Positions 25,529 to 35,180 of a stretch of 64,000 nt of DNA are shown one piece after another. The DNA comes from Planctomycetota bacterium (GTDB lineage Bacteria; Planctomycetota; PLA2; JAEUHO01): NCBI GenBank assembly GCA_020631815.1, contig JACKGW010000002.1:248001-312000 (forward strand). Reading direction: 5' to 3'. Below the pieces are notes generated by a model that was not told the origin of the DNA, ran no database searches, and was given only the letters and a program-made list of their open reading frames with translations. A program made the position numbers and the translations under genes. The first letter of the stretch is position 1; each line of letters opens with the position of its first letter.

Positions 25529-27820
25529 TCAGGGCGCGAACGCGAGGTCCGCGGGTTCCCCGACGCCTGTTGCACCCAGCACGCTGGCGGCGCCGGTGGT
25601 CTCGACGCGCCAGACGACGTCGCTCGCCGCGACCGTGGCGAAGAGCGCACCATCCGTCGGACGGACCGCAAGGCCCGTCGACTCGGAGAGCACGAGGGGC
25701 ACGCTGTTCAGCACGACGGCGTCGGACGTGCGGAGCACGAGCAGGCGCGCGACGGCGCCGCGCGTCGTGGCATAGAGCACGCCCGCGGGCGTAAACGCCA
25801 GGCCGCCCACGGACTCGCCCGCCGCAAGCGGCAGGGCGCCGAGCTCGGTGGCCCGACCATCGGCCGTGCTCACGTGCACCAAGCGTCCGGCACCGGGGCC
25901 GTCGTCGACCAGCGCGAAGAGCACCCCGTCGTCGGGACGCGCGGCGAGATCGGCGACGTCGAGCGGCGTCCCGCCCGCGGTGACCGTGCCGAGCGCGAAC
26001 ACCACGCTCGCGTCGATGGGCGACAGGGCCAGCAGGTCGCTGCTGCCTCCGCTGGAGCGCGACGTGGCGAAGAGGCGACCATCGAGGTCGAAGGCGAGCC
26101 CACCCAGGCCGTCGCCGCTCACCACGGCCCCCAGCGAGATGCCGCGCGCTTCCGAAGGGCTGAGCTGCAGGACGTGCCCCTCGCCCGTGGCCGAACCCAG
26201 TGCGCCCGCGGCGAGCAGGCGCTCGGTGCGGCCCGTGTTTGAGGCACCAGGCGTCTTCGTGCGTGCGTCGAAGTCGACCGCGTTTGCGTTCGTGTCGGCG
26301 CCATCGAGGAAGCGTGCGATCGCTTGGTCGGCGACCGACGCGTCGTCGACAAGGCCGACGCCCGTGGTCTCGACCCAGGGGAACGCGGCGTCGCCCTCGT
26401 AGCTGAGCGCGTCAACCACGATGCCGCTGCGGACGAGACCGACGGCGTCGGGCGCGCCGTTCTGGATGAGGTTGGTGTCCGGGCTGACGTCCAAGTCGGC
26501 CTCGGGCACGACGCTGGCATCGCCCGCCACGACGAAGTAGCCGCCGGGCGGCAGCGTCACCGCAGGCAGCGCGATGCTCTGGTAGACGGTGCCGCCGCCC
26601 CCCGTGCCGTTGATCAGCTGCAGCGTGTACTCCGCGAGGGACGCGGAGCCGTCACCTGCGTTGTACAGCTCGACGAACTCGCCGGTGTCCGTGCTCGGCT
26701 GGTCGTAGTCGACCTCGTTGATGACCAGGCGGGGTGAGCCCACGTGGGGCACGAAGGCGACCTGGTTGAGGGACTGCTCCTCCCGGCCGTCGGGCAGGCG
26801 CACGAACACGTCGGCCATCACGAGCCCATCGACGCCGGGCAGCGGCGACAGCGCCCGCACGGTCGCCGAGGACGTGATGAGGCCGGGCACTTCGAGGCGG
26901 TCGGTGGTGCCTCCGCGGAACGGGGTCCCCGCGGTCGCCCGGAAGGTCAGGGTCGCGATGCCGCCGATGGGCGTGAGCTCGCTGCCCTGTACGAGGACGA
27001 TGGACGGCACCTTCGCGTCGTAGCTGCTGGGGATGACGGCGCCTACGGTGAACGGTGGCGGCGGCGGCGGGCCCTCGAAGCGCGCGTACCACCGATCGCT
27101 CTCCGCTTGGCCCCCGTCTTGGAGCAGCAGGGCGACCTCGCAGAACCACGACCCCGTGACGTCGACTTCAGGTGACGTGAAGGCGATCTGCGTGGGCGAC
27201 AGCACGGTTCCGACCACGTCCACGGAGGCCGCGGTCTCGTCGAGGAAGGGCGTTCCGGCCACCGTGTGGAACGTGATCGTGGCCGACGAGCCGAGCGGGC
27301 CGAAGCCCTCGCCCAGCAGCACGACAGGCCCCGGCGGCGTCCCATCGATCAGCGTCGGCTCCGTGCCCGTGATGCGCAAGCGCCCGGGCTCGAGGCGGGC
27401 GCCCGGCGTGGAGAACATGGTGTGCCCTCCGCCGGCCAGCTGGACCTCCACGTCGGCCTCGACGACACCCGGCCATGTGCGCGGGATGCCCGGGTCCGGC
27501 AGCGTGCCGCGCACTTGGCGATCGGAGTCGACCTTGCCGATCGCATCGAGGATGGCCGACGTCCCGCCGAGGAACGGCGTCCCCTCCCGTGCGTGCAGGG
27601 TCAAGGTGACCGTGTCCCCGCGCCGGGCGAAGTCCCGACCCAGCAGCCGATAGGCGCGTGAGCCCTGGCTCGTGACGAGCAGCGGGTCGAACTGCTCGAC
27701 GACGGGGTTCGCGCTGCCGTCCGTGGCAACGGGAGCCGAGCCGCCGCCTCCGCACCCACCCAAGAGTGCGGCCGTGACGAGCAAGCAGGACGTGGCGACG
27801 AGAAGCGTGAGATGGCGCAT
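25529..27820 (-). CDS. Lipoprotein with TIG/IPT-like and lamin-tail domains
   Basis: A 763-residue secreted protein with a glycine-rich lipobox start (TAALLGGCGGGG). Residues about 40-340 contain three TIG/IPT-like units (for example VVLLGEGFGPLGSSATITFHTVAGTPF and VPSIVLVQGSELTPIGGIATLTF). Residues about 370-520 form a lamin-tail domain: RLVINEVDYDQPSTDTGEFVELYN, then LPPGGYFVVAG. The last 230 residues hold beta-propeller-like repeats (GLAFDLDGRLFATS, LAARPDDGVLFALV, GLAVRPTDGALFATV). It is probably surface-located and has no visible enzyme. Such mosaic lipoproteins are typical of Planctomycetota-like genomes. It is a monocistronic gene between PhoX and the giant membrane protein. Confidence 0.87.
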   Translation of the reverse strand: MRHLTLLVATSCLLVTAALLGGCGGGGSAPVATDGSANPVVEQFDPLLVTSQGSRAYRLLGRDFARRGDTVTLTLHAREGTPFLGGTSAILDAIGKVDSDRQVRGTLPDPGIPRTWPGVVEADVEVQLAGGGHTMFSTPGARLEPGRLRITGTEPTLIDGTPPGPVVLLGEGFGPLGSSATITFHTVAGTPFLDETAASVDVVGTVLSPTQIAFTSPEVDVTGSWFCEVALLLQDGGQAESDRWYARFEGPPPPPPFTVGAVIPSSYDAKVPSIVLVQGSELTPIGGIATLTFRATAGTPFRGGTTDRLEVPGLITSSATVRALSPLPGVDGLVMADVFVRLPDGREEQSLNQVAFVPHVGSPRLVINEVDYDQPSTDTGEFVELYNAGDGSASLAEYTLQLINGTGGGGTVYQSIALPAVTLPPGGYFVVAGDASVVPEADLDVSPDTNLIQNGAPDAVGLVRSGIVVDALSYEGDAAFPWVETTGVGLVDDASVADQAIARFLDGADTNANAVDFDARTKTPGASNTGRTERLLAAGALGSATGEGHVLQLSPSEARGISLGAVVSGDGLGGLAFDLDGRLFATSRSSGGSSDLLALSPIDASVVFALGTVTAGGTPLDVADLAARPDDGVLFALVDDGPGAGRLVHVSTADGRATELGALPLAAGESVGGLAFTPAGVLYATTRGAVARLLVLRTSDAVVLNSVPLVLSESTGLAVRPTDGALFATVAASDVVWRVETTGAASVLGATGVGEPADLAFAP

Positions 27821-27913
27821 GGCGGCGGACCGTAGGCGTGGGCGGGGAAGAACCAGGTTGCTCCCCAGGAAGACCACGTGAAGGGCGGGCCGCGGTCACG
27901 CGGCGGTCGCTCT

Positions 27914-30900
27914 TCAGCCGACGGTCGGCTGGTGGACGGGTAGCAGCGTGAGCCGCTCGCGCGGGTCGTCGCCGCTCTCGGCGTACCCACCCAGCTGGAA
28001 GACGTGGGCGCGGTAGCTCAGGAGGTCGATCAAGGAGAGCGTCTGCACGGAGCGCAGCGTGACGATCTGCTCGCTGATGCGTCGCGGGTGGCGCAGGAGG
28101 TCGGCGACGCGTCGCGTCCCCTCGACGGCCGCGTCGGCTTGACCGTGCTGACCCCACGCCCACAGCGCGCTCCGCACGCCTGCGTCGTGAACCACGAGGC
28201 GCCAGAAGGCCCGGCGTGTCCTGCGCTGACGCGTTCCATGGGCCGCCCACCAGCGCTTGAACATGCGCTTCAGGCGCGGGCGCGGCCACAGCACGACGCT
28301 CGCCAGAGGACGCTCCAGGACCCCGGCCATGGCTTCGTCGAGCACGGGACCTGCCGAGAGCAGGGTCTTCACACCCTCGTAGTCCCCGCGGTAGGCGATG
28401 GCGAGCGCACGAAGCGACTCGCCGCGGAACGCATCGCGCGGCACCCCGACCTGCTCGGCGACCCGATCGAGGAGGCCGTCTTCGATCAGGCGCGTCAAGC
28501 GGCGCATGTCCGTGCGGGCGCCCACGCGCAGCTCCTCCACGTCGCGCCGCAAGGCGGGCCGCGCCCCGAGGAACGCCAAATCCTCACTGGCGTGGTCGAC
28601 CGCTGCGCGGCCCCCGGGGCCGGGCCAGGACACGCCCAGGTACTCCGGGTCCATGCGCGCGCGCAGCAACATGCAGGCTTCCACGATGGGATCGCGCATG
28701 CGCCCGATCTTGCGCACGGCGGTCTCGTAGTCCGCGTGCATGGCGACTTCGGGGTGCAGGCGCTGTTCCGTGCGCCGGATCTCCCCCACCGCGCGGGCTA
28801 CCCAGAGGAACGCCGTCCACGCACTCTTGAGGAACAGCAGGAGCAGGCGCAAGGGGATGAAGAGACCGCGGCCCCCCTGCAGCCAGTCGTTGTAGAGCTG
28901 GTACAGGTTGGCAAGTCGTCGCTCCTTGGGCCGCAAGTGCCGCGGGTACGTACCGAAGATCTCGCGGACCAGCACTTGGCGATCGACGACGAGCTTCGCA
29001 CGCACGTCGTCGCCGTACACCTCGGCCACCTCGGTATCGCGGCTGGGGTCCACGTCGAGGAAGTGGAGCGCCTTGAACGCCGTGGTCTGGTAGACGACGT
29101 CGCGCGGGCGGAACTTGGAGCCGTGCAAGTCATCGGTAGCGCCGTGCTTCCACCGCTCGTACGCCGCTCGCTCCTCGGGCGTCGATCGCGGCAGCTCGGC
29201 CAGGGGGATGGCGTGGCGGTTGTAGTCCACGATGAGCCGCGCCACGTCCTGCGTGACCGCCTTGCTGATGAAGCTGAACCACAGGTACGGACCGCCGAAC
29301 ATCGTCCGCTTGCGCAGGAGATCCAGCCGCAGAAGCTGGCGCTCGTCGCGGCGACCGATGCACCACGCGAGGCGACGCATCTCCTGCAAGGCCGGGTCAC
29401 CGAGCAGCTGGGAGGTCGTGCGGTTGTCGTTCTCGACGAACAGCGCGCCGTCCAAGCTGTCGCGGTACAGCATGACGACGCGGTCGAGCGTCTCGGTGAC
29501 GCCGCTGTTCGCGCCGCTGGAGGGCGCCACGAGCCAGGAGCGGACGACGCGCAGGAACGTCTCCCGTCGGGAGTCGCCGTCGGGCGTGACGGCGCCCGGG
29601 ACGACGCGGCTCTCCGGGGCCAGGACGCGCTGCTCGAAGATCTCCGCATCGCGCGTGAGGTAGCGGCCCTTGATGGCCTCGGTGAGCGCCAGGTACTGGG
29701 CGTAGGCGACCTGCTCGTAGAAGGCCGTCGCCCGGCCCGCCAGGCTGCGTAGCCACCAGCCGATGCCCAAGACGAGCAGGCAGATGCCACCCAGCAGGAG
29801 CAGCGTGTCGCCGATGAGGCTCTCGATCCACGCGGCCCAACCGCGGGCGTCCACGCCGAACACGCCGGCCACCCCCTGCAGCAGCAGGAACACGCCGCCG
29901 ATCAGCAGCAGCTTGCGCGCGGGTCTGAGGCTGGCGCGGAACATCACCGTGCCCACGCGGTCCACGAGCTCGGCGGGCGTCACCGTGCCGTGGAGATCGC
30001 CAAGCGCCATCACGCGGTCGTGGTGGCGCCTCAGCTCGCGCCCGAGCGCGTGCGAAGCCGCGGCGGCGATCTGGCCGTCGGTCATGCCCGGCGCCAAGCG
30101 TGGCACCGCGTGGCGCAGGACGGGGAACCAGCGGATCGGAGGCCGGGCAAAGAGCCGCGCGGCGCGCGCCGAGCGGGCCACGAAGTCCTGTCCATACTCC
30201 GCCTCGAGCTGCTCGGGCGTGACGGACTCGAGCCGATCGAAGAACACCTCGGCGGGCACCTCGACCGTGGTTCGCTTCGTCACCAGGTCTTGGCGCGCAG
30301 GGCGCTTCAGCCAGCCGCGCTCGCGCGCCTCGGCCAGCGCCGCCACGCGCGTGCCCAGCACGCTGGCGCGGTCCTCGGGTGGAGCGCTGCGAAGCAGGAC
30401 GTTCCACGCCTCGTCCACCCGACCCTGCAGGCGCGCTGCACGACGGGCCACGCCCTCGCCCACGCGGCGGGCGGCTTCGCGCTCTTCGCGACGTGGGTAG
30501 AGGATGACGTTGCGGTTGAGCAAGTCGCCATAGCGCCGCATGAGGCGGTCCAGACCGCGGGCCAGGAAGCCGTATGCGCGAATCATGCGGATCAGGGGCA
30601 GGAGGACGCGCAGGTAGCGCGCCACGCGTGTGATGCGGATCAGGCGCAGCAGCCGTCCCCAGCGCGCTTGGTCGGCGGCCACCAGCTTGTCCTGCAGGGT
30701 CAACAGGCCAAACGGGATCGACGGAACGAAGTCGATCAGGAAGTGGCGCACGAACCACGAGCCCTTGCCCTTGACCAAGGCCAGCTTGACGAAGAACTCG
30801 GTCAGGAAGATGCCGCAGGCCAGCGTGTCGATCGTCGTCAGCACCAGCTGCACGCCGAGCGGCGGGTCGAAGATCGCCTCGGCAAGCAGGATGCCGACGA

Positions 30901-31723
30901 CCACGAAGATCAGCAGCAGCACGAGCCGCTCGAAGCGCGCGACCGTCCGCGCGCCGAAGCGGTCTTCCAGGGCGTCCTGCAGCTGACGCTCTTGCACCTC
31001 GACGCGCAGGCGCCTCAGCTTGCGGTCCAGTGGCTTGCCCACGGACGTACCACGCTCCATCGTGCGGCGGTGCCACGCGATGTCGTCGGCGACCAGGTGC
31101 AGGTGCTGGGCCGCGCGCTCCGGCGGCATGTCGTCCACCCCGGTCAGGACATCGTCGGCACTGTCCACGAGCGCGCGGACCTGGAGGGCGCGTTGCTGGG
31201 CCGTCGGGGACGCGGCGGCCAGGGCGTCGCGAACGGCGGCACGCTTTCCACCTACCGGGGAGGGGTCGTCGTGGTCACGATCCCGACAGAGCGCCTCGCG
31301 CTCCAACGCGGTCGCATCCAGGAGATGCTCGAAGAGCTGCGCCGCGTACCCCTCGTCCCGGTCTTCGCGCGCCAGCAGGGCTTCGGCCGTGCGCTGCCAG
31401 CGCTCGCCCTCGTCGGTCACGAGCTGCTCGACGAGCTCCTCGGCCGCTTGCGCGGCCTCGGCTTGGTCCAGCGTGCGCGCGTCGTCGCCCCACGCCTCCA
31501 TGGCGGCCATCACGGGATGACCCCGGCGGCCCGCAAGCTCCGGGTCCGAAGCGTGCTCGGCCAGGGCGAGGCAGAGGTCCTTCTCGATGGCAGCCAGCGC
31601 CTCGGCACGACGCAGGGGCGGCGCCTCGCTGTCGGCGCCCACCGCTGCCACGCACGCCTCCAGCTGCCCGAGCGCCACGGGCAGGGGGGCGTTCGGGAGC
31701 GGGGGGATCGACGGTTCGGTCAC
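27914..31723 (-). CDS. Giant membrane protein with voltage-sensor-like domain, no pore
   Basis: A 1269-residue protein. Residues 1-255 are an acidic helical region. About 258-380 resemble the S1-S4 part of Ion_trans proteins: ERLVLLLIFVVVGILLAEAIF, CGIFLTEFFVKLALV, HFLIDFVPSIPFGLL and an arginine-rich S4, GRLLRLIRITRVARYLRVLL. No selectivity-filter helix pair follows. A second membrane pair lies near 600-655 (LLLIGGVFLLLQGVAGVFG, LLLLGGICLLVLGIGWWL) and a hydrophobic segment near 955. The remainder is soluble and not recognisable (for example RTMFGGPYLWFSFISKAVTQDVARLIVDYNRH). GTG 31723 is the best start; the open frame continues to 32050 but would cross the divergent gene's promoter. Function unknown; a potential-sensing membrane protein is an inference. 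Confidence 0.75.
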   Translation of the reverse strand: MTEPSIPPLPNAPLPVALGQLEACVAAVGADSEAPPLRRAEALAAIEKDLCLALAEHASDPELAGRRGHPVMAAMEAWGDDARTLDQAEAAQAAEELVEQLVTDEGERWQRTAEALLAREDRDEGYAAQLFEHLLDATALEREALCRDRDHDDPSPVGGKRAAVRDALAAASPTAQQRALQVRALVDSADDVLTGVDDMPPERAAQHLHLVADDIAWHRRTMERGTSVGKPLDRKLRRLRVEVQERQLQDALEDRFGARTVARFERLVLLLIFVVVGILLAEAIFDPPLGVQLVLTTIDTLACGIFLTEFFVKLALVKGKGSWFVRHFLIDFVPSIPFGLLTLQDKLVAADQARWGRLLRLIRITRVARYLRVLLPLIRMIRAYGFLARGLDRLMRRYGDLLNRNVILYPRREEREAARRVGEGVARRAARLQGRVDEAWNVLLRSAPPEDRASVLGTRVAALAEARERGWLKRPARQDLVTKRTTVEVPAEVFFDRLESVTPEQLEAEYGQDFVARSARAARLFARPPIRWFPVLRHAVPRLAPGMTDGQIAAAASHALGRELRRHHDRVMALGDLHGTVTPAELVDRVGTVMFRASLRPARKLLLIGGVFLLLQGVAGVFGVDARGWAAWIESLIGDTLLLLGGICLLVLGIGWWLRSLAGRATAFYEQVAYAQYLALTEAIKGRYLTRDAEIFEQRVLAPESRVVPGAVTPDGDSRRETFLRVVRSWLVAPSSGANSGVTETLDRVVMLYRDSLDGALFVENDNRTTSQLLGDPALQEMRRLAWCIGRRDERQLLRLDLLRKRTMFGGPYLWFSFISKAVTQDVARLIVDYNRHAIPLAELPRSTPEERAAYERWKHGATDDLHGSKFRPRDVVYQTTAFKALHFLDVDPSRDTEVAEVYGDDVRAKLVVDRQVLVREIFGTYPRHLRPKERRLANLYQLYNDWLQGGRGLFIPLRLLLLFLKSAWTAFLWVARAVGEIRRTEQRLHPEVAMHADYETAVRKIGRMRDPIVEACMLLRARMDPEYLGVSWPGPGGRAAVDHASEDLAFLGARPALRRDVEELRVGARTDMRRLTRLIEDGLLDRVAEQVGVPRDAFRGESLRALAIAYRGDYEGVKTLLSAGPVLDEAMAGVLERPLASVVLWPRPRLKRMFKRWWAAHGTRQRRTRRAFWRLVVHDAGVRSALWAWGQHGQADAAVEGTRRVADLLRHPRRISEQIVTLRSVQTLSLIDLLSYRAHVFQLGGYAESGDDPRERLTLLPVHQPTVG

Positions 31724-31874
31724 GTAGTCGGCGCGATCCTCGCAGGGCGCCCGGCGCGCGGCCCGATCTTGCCGTCCCGCGCGCCGCGCCCGCACAGGTG
31801 ACCGGGTGGGCGCCGACCGCGTGGAGCCCCCTGTGCGCCCGCACCGACCGGCGGGCCCGCCCCCGGAGGTCGCC

Positions 31875-32753
31875 ATGCCTGTCCGTCGTCGTCTGTCATC
31901 CGCCCTGCTGCCCCTGGCCCTCGCCGCAGCGTTCGCCGCCCGCCCGGCCCGCGCCGACTGCAGCGACTGTCCGCCCCCCACCGAGCGCGAGCTGCGCCAG
32001 CAGCCCGGCTTCGAGATCCTCGACCGCTGGGGCCCGTGGGGCATCGGCAAGGACTATGTCGAGATCGACGGGGGCGAGTGCCGCGTCGTGCTCGAAGACA
32101 CACCCGTCATCGTCAAGGTGTCGTCGTGGCTGGCGCTGCGGGCCACGGGTGAGGTGTGGCACTGCCCCCATGGCAGCAGCACCGACCGCGTGGTCATCGA
32201 GACGCGACAGGGCGACTCCACCACGTGGAGCGTCAGTGGCTCCTTCGGGCTCGACGCGGGGCTCGCGATCGCCTCGCTCGAAGCCTCCATCAATGCGGGC
32301 CGCACCCGCGGCGAGACCATCACGGAGGTCACGCGCGTCGAGAAGACGATCAGTGCCGCGTGGTGCCTGCGCATCCCCTGGGAGGGCTACTTCGAGATCG
32401 CCCGCTACGAAGCCCGGGCACCCGGTCGCGTCGAGCGCCGCTGGGCCTGGTGGACGAAGAACGTCGCCACGGGCAGCAGCGTGCACGCCCACGGCGAGAT
32501 GTGGGTCACGTGCGAGAGCGGCGAGCTGGTGCTGTGGCGACGCGCGCCGATCGCCGGCATCTTCCACCTGAGCCAGCGGCCCTGCGTGGACCCGACGTGT
32601 GCCGGGCTCACCCCGCGCGATCTCGGGTGGTTCCCCGAGCCGCCCTCGCCGCCGCCCGTCATCACCGAGCCGTCGTCCCCGCCGCCGCCGAGCGAGCCGG
32701 TCGAGGACGTCGATCACATCACGCTGGACGATCCGATCGAGGAGCCCCGATGA
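31875..32753 (+). CDS. Secreted unknown protein
   Basis: A 292-residue protein with a Sec signal ending ARPARA-D and a GGAGGT ribosome site 5 bp before the ATG. The mature part begins DCSDCPPPTERELRQQPGFEIL, then strands (RVVIETRQGDSTTWSVSGSF) and a helix (LAIASLEASINAGRTRGETI), with four further cysteines. It ends in a proline-rich tail (EPPSPPPVITEPSSPPPPSE) and an acidic terminus. No known domain. Its stop overlaps the start of the next gene (ATGA), so the two are coupled and may form a secreted/membrane pair. Confidence 0.8.
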   Translation: MPVRRRLSSALLPLALAAAFAARPARADCSDCPPPTERELRQQPGFEILDRWGPWGIGKDYVEIDGGECRVVLEDTPVIVKVSSWLALRATGEVWHCPHGSSTDRVVIETRQGDSTTWSVSGSFGLDAGLAIASLEASINAGRTRGETITEVTRVEKTISAAWCLRIPWEGYFEIARYEARAPGRVERRWAWWTKNVATGSSVHAHGEMWVTCESGELVLWRRAPIAGIFHLSQRPCVDPTCAGLTPRDLGWFPEPPSPPPVITEPSSPPPPSEPVEDVDHITLDDPIEEPR

Positions 32754-34201
32754 CGTCGTCGCGCCGGCCCGCCGCGGCCGTGACGTGCGCCGTTCTCGCC
32801 CTTCTCTTCCTCGCTGCAGGAGGGCCCGCATCCGGCGGGTCCTCCGACGCGCGCCGCCTCCCGCCGGGCACCGCGACACGCATCGGGGCTCCCCCTTTCG
32901 AGCCGTCGTCCACGGACGACGGCGACGTCACGCGCTGGATCCGGCACGCCGAAGCCCTGGCCGAGGCCGAAGGCCTCACGGTGCATGCCGCCGACCTCTG
33001 GCTGTCGAGCGCATTCGCCTGGGAGCGGCGGCCTGCGGACCGCGCGCGTGCCCTCGTCGACTACCGTCGCGCGCGCGAGCTCTACCCGGCCGGCTCCCCG
33101 CGCCAGGGCTTGGCGGCTGCACGCATGGTGGCGCTGTACCTGGAGGCGGGCAACGCACCCGAGGCCGAGACCGCCTTCGCGTGGCTCGCCGGCTGGCAGG
33201 GACATCCGCCTCGGGGCGTCGACGCGACCGTGGCCACGGCGGACGTGGCCCTGCTCGAGCGCGTGCAGCTCCAGCGCGTCGTGCTGCAGTCGCGACTCGC
33301 GCGCATGTACGGCCGCTTCCGCGACGCGGCGCTCCTGCTGGAGGGACTCGCTGGAGACCCAACGAGCCCGGCCGATGCCTCGCGGCGCGCCAGCTGGTGG
33401 ATGCAGGCCGCACGGGCCTGGGTCCGCGCCAACGAGCACGACGCCGCCGACCGCGCCGCGCGCGCGGCGATGGCCATCGTGGAGGAGCCGCAGGAGAAGG
33501 CGCGGCTCGACCTGTGGCGCTTGCACGCCCGCTTCGATGCGCTCGACGAGCATGGCGATCCGACGGCACCTGCATCCTGGCCCGGCGAGGCCTTCGAGGA
33601 CGCCGCGCACGATCACCTCCGCGCGTGGTCACGCACGCCCGAGGGCGCGTGCCATGCCCTCGCGCTGGCCTCGACGGCGCTGCAAGCCGACGCACCGGAC
33701 GCGGCGGCCCGCCTCTACGCCGTGGCGCTGGACAACCCCGTGCTGAGGGCCCGCGCTGCCGTCGACCTCGACGTGCTCGAGGGGCTGCTCGTACCGATCG
33801 CGCTGGCACTTCGCCGAGGTGACCTCGACGAGGCAGAGCGGCAGATCACCGAGGTCGAGGCACTCCGCGACGAGCCTCATCCCACCTTGGACGCACTCCG
33901 TATCCAGCTGGCCGAGCACCGCGCCGGCTTGCTCCACGAGCCCGACGTCCCGCGACCCGAGCCCCGGCCCACGCTGCATCCGCGCATCGACGTCGCATCC
34001 CCGACCGCCCACGAGCACGACGTCACGCGAGACGCCTCACGCGAGCGACGGCGCGCGCAACCGTCCGCCAAACCCGGCCAGCTGCTCGCCGGGTTGGCGC
34101 TGGCGATCGTGGCGCTGGCGATCGCCTTCGTGGCTGCTACACGACGACGAGCGGGTCGTCGCCGGCTTCGAGCACGTCGCCCACGACGGCGCGCGTCGTG
34201 A
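32750..34201 (+). CDS. TPR-like helical protein with signal peptide and C-terminal anchor
   Basis: A 483-residue protein with a signal (AAVTCAVLALLFLAAGGPASG). Helix-pair repeats typical of tetratricopeptide-like domains span roughly residues 60-390 (AADLWLSSAFAWERRPADRARALVDYRRARELYPAGS, MVALYLEAGNAPEAETAFAWLA, LEGLLVPIALALRRGDLDEAERQITEVEAL). A single membrane helix lies near the end (LLAGLALAIVALAIAFVAATRR), followed by a strongly basic tail (RRRAGRRRLRARRPRRRA). It is coupled to the preceding secreted protein. It is likely a periplasmic scaffold; partner unknown. Its 3' end overlaps the convergent selD end by 65 bp. Confidence 0.8.
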   Translation: MTSSRRPAAAVTCAVLALLFLAAGGPASGGSSDARRLPPGTATRIGAPPFEPSSTDDGDVTRWIRHAEALAEAEGLTVHAADLWLSSAFAWERRPADRARALVDYRRARELYPAGSPRQGLAAARMVALYLEAGNAPEAETAFAWLAGWQGHPPRGVDATVATADVALLERVQLQRVVLQSRLARMYGRFRDAALLLEGLAGDPTSPADASRRASWWMQAARAWVRANEHDAADRAARAAMAIVEEPQEKARLDLWRLHARFDALDEHGDPTAPASWPGEAFEDAAHDHLRAWSRTPEGACHALALASTALQADAPDAAARLYAVALDNPVLRARAAVDLDVLEGLLVPIALALRRGDLDEAERQITEVEALRDEPHPTLDALRIQLAEHRAGLLHEPDVPRPEPRPTLHPRIDVASPTAHEHDVTRDASRERRRAQPSAKPGQLLAGLALAIVALAIAFVAATRRRAGRRRLRARRPRRRAS

Positions 34202-35180
34202 CACCGCGCTGCTCGAGCGCCTCCAGCAGGGCATCGACACGATCTGGCGGCACGGCCATCAGGAGGCCGCCGCTGGTCTGGGGATCGGCCAGCACGCGCC
34301 GTTGGAGGTCGTCGCCGCCCTCCCAGCGCACCTTGCCTTCGGAGTAGGCCAGGTTGCGGTTGAGCCCACCACAGGTGTTCGGCCCGGTTGCGTAGGTCGC
34401 AAGGCCCTCGATCCACGGCACGTCGGACGCGCGCAGACGCATCGTCACACCGGCCGCCGTCGCCATGCCCAGGACGTGTCCCAGGATGCCGAAGCCGGTG
34501 ATGTCCGTCGCCGCGTGCACGCCCACCTCGACCATGGCTTCGCCGGCGGGGCGGTTCAGCGTGGACATCACGTCCATCACACGCTGCTCGGTGTCTTCGT
34601 CCAGCTCGCCGCGCTTGAGCGCGGTGCAGAGGTAGCCGCTGCCGATCGGCTTGGTCAGCACGAGGACGTCACCCGGCCGGGCGCCGGCATTGGTCACGAT
34701 GCGCTTCGGATGCACGACGCCCAACACGCAGAGACCGAACTTGATCTCCTCGTCGCGGACCGTGTGACCGCCCACGAGCGGCGTGTCGGCTTCGCGCAGG
34801 ACCTCGATGGCGCCGTTGAGGATGGCCGCGGGCACCTCCTCGGGCACCTTGGCCGGCAGGGCGTAGACGCAGACAGCCGAGACCGGGCGAGCGCCCATGG
34901 CGTAGATGTCGGACAGGCTGTTGGCTGCACCGACGCGGCCGAAGCCCTCCGGGTCGTCGACCATCGGCGGAAAGAAGTCGACGGTCTGGACGAGGGCCAC
35001 GTCATCCGACAGACGGACGACGCCCGCATCGTCGGACGTCTCCGAGCCGACGAGGACGCTGGGGTGGGTGAAGCGCCGCACGGGCGCGAGCAAGGCCTCG
35101 AGCGTGGCCTTGTCCACCTTGGCGGATCAGCCGCCGGCACCGGCGTACTTGGTCAGGCGGATGGCGCGATCACGGGCCAT
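34137..35180 (-). CDS. selD: Selenophosphate synthetase containing selenocysteine (in-frame UGA)
   Basis: SelD makes monoselenophosphate from selenide and ATP. Reading from ATG 35180 through TGA at 35127-35129 gives MARDRAIRLTKYAGAGG-U-SAKVDKATLEALL, 347 residues. The UGA falls at residue 18, aligning with the catalytic Cys17 of E. coli SelD, three residues before the essential lysine (Lys21). Downstream motifs are typical: VQTVDFFPPMVDDPEGFGRVGAANSLSDIYAMG, GGHTVRDEEIKFG and DITGFGILGH. GGAGGA precedes the ATG by 5 bp, and the start overlaps the selA stop by 11 bp. Standard gene calling would start at GTG 35117 and lose the active site. A sequencing error cannot be excluded, but a hairpin at the right distance supports Sec insertion. 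Confidence 0.92.
35091..35129 (-). promoter_or_regulatory. Candidate bacterial SECIS hairpin of selD
   Basis: Starting 15 nt after the UGA (35127-35129) the mRNA can fold CAAGGCC (35112-35106) against GGCCTTG (35097-35091), a perfect 7-bp stem with the 8-nt loop ACGCTCGA. Bacterial SECIS elements are short stem-loops lying directly downstream of the UGA within the coding region, so position and size fit. SelB binding itself is not provable by eye. Confidence 0.7.

Noticed and set aside
29990..31801. 603-residue open frame on the plus strand opposite the giant membrane protein
   Set aside because: Composition is Arg/Gln/Ala-rich without domain or ribosome site; it mirrors the high-GC third-position pattern of the real gene on the other strand.
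35117..35180. A frameshift or broken selD
   Set aside because: Only one in-frame TGA separates the ATG from the body, placed at the catalytic residue, with correct sequence on both sides; selenocysteine explains it better.
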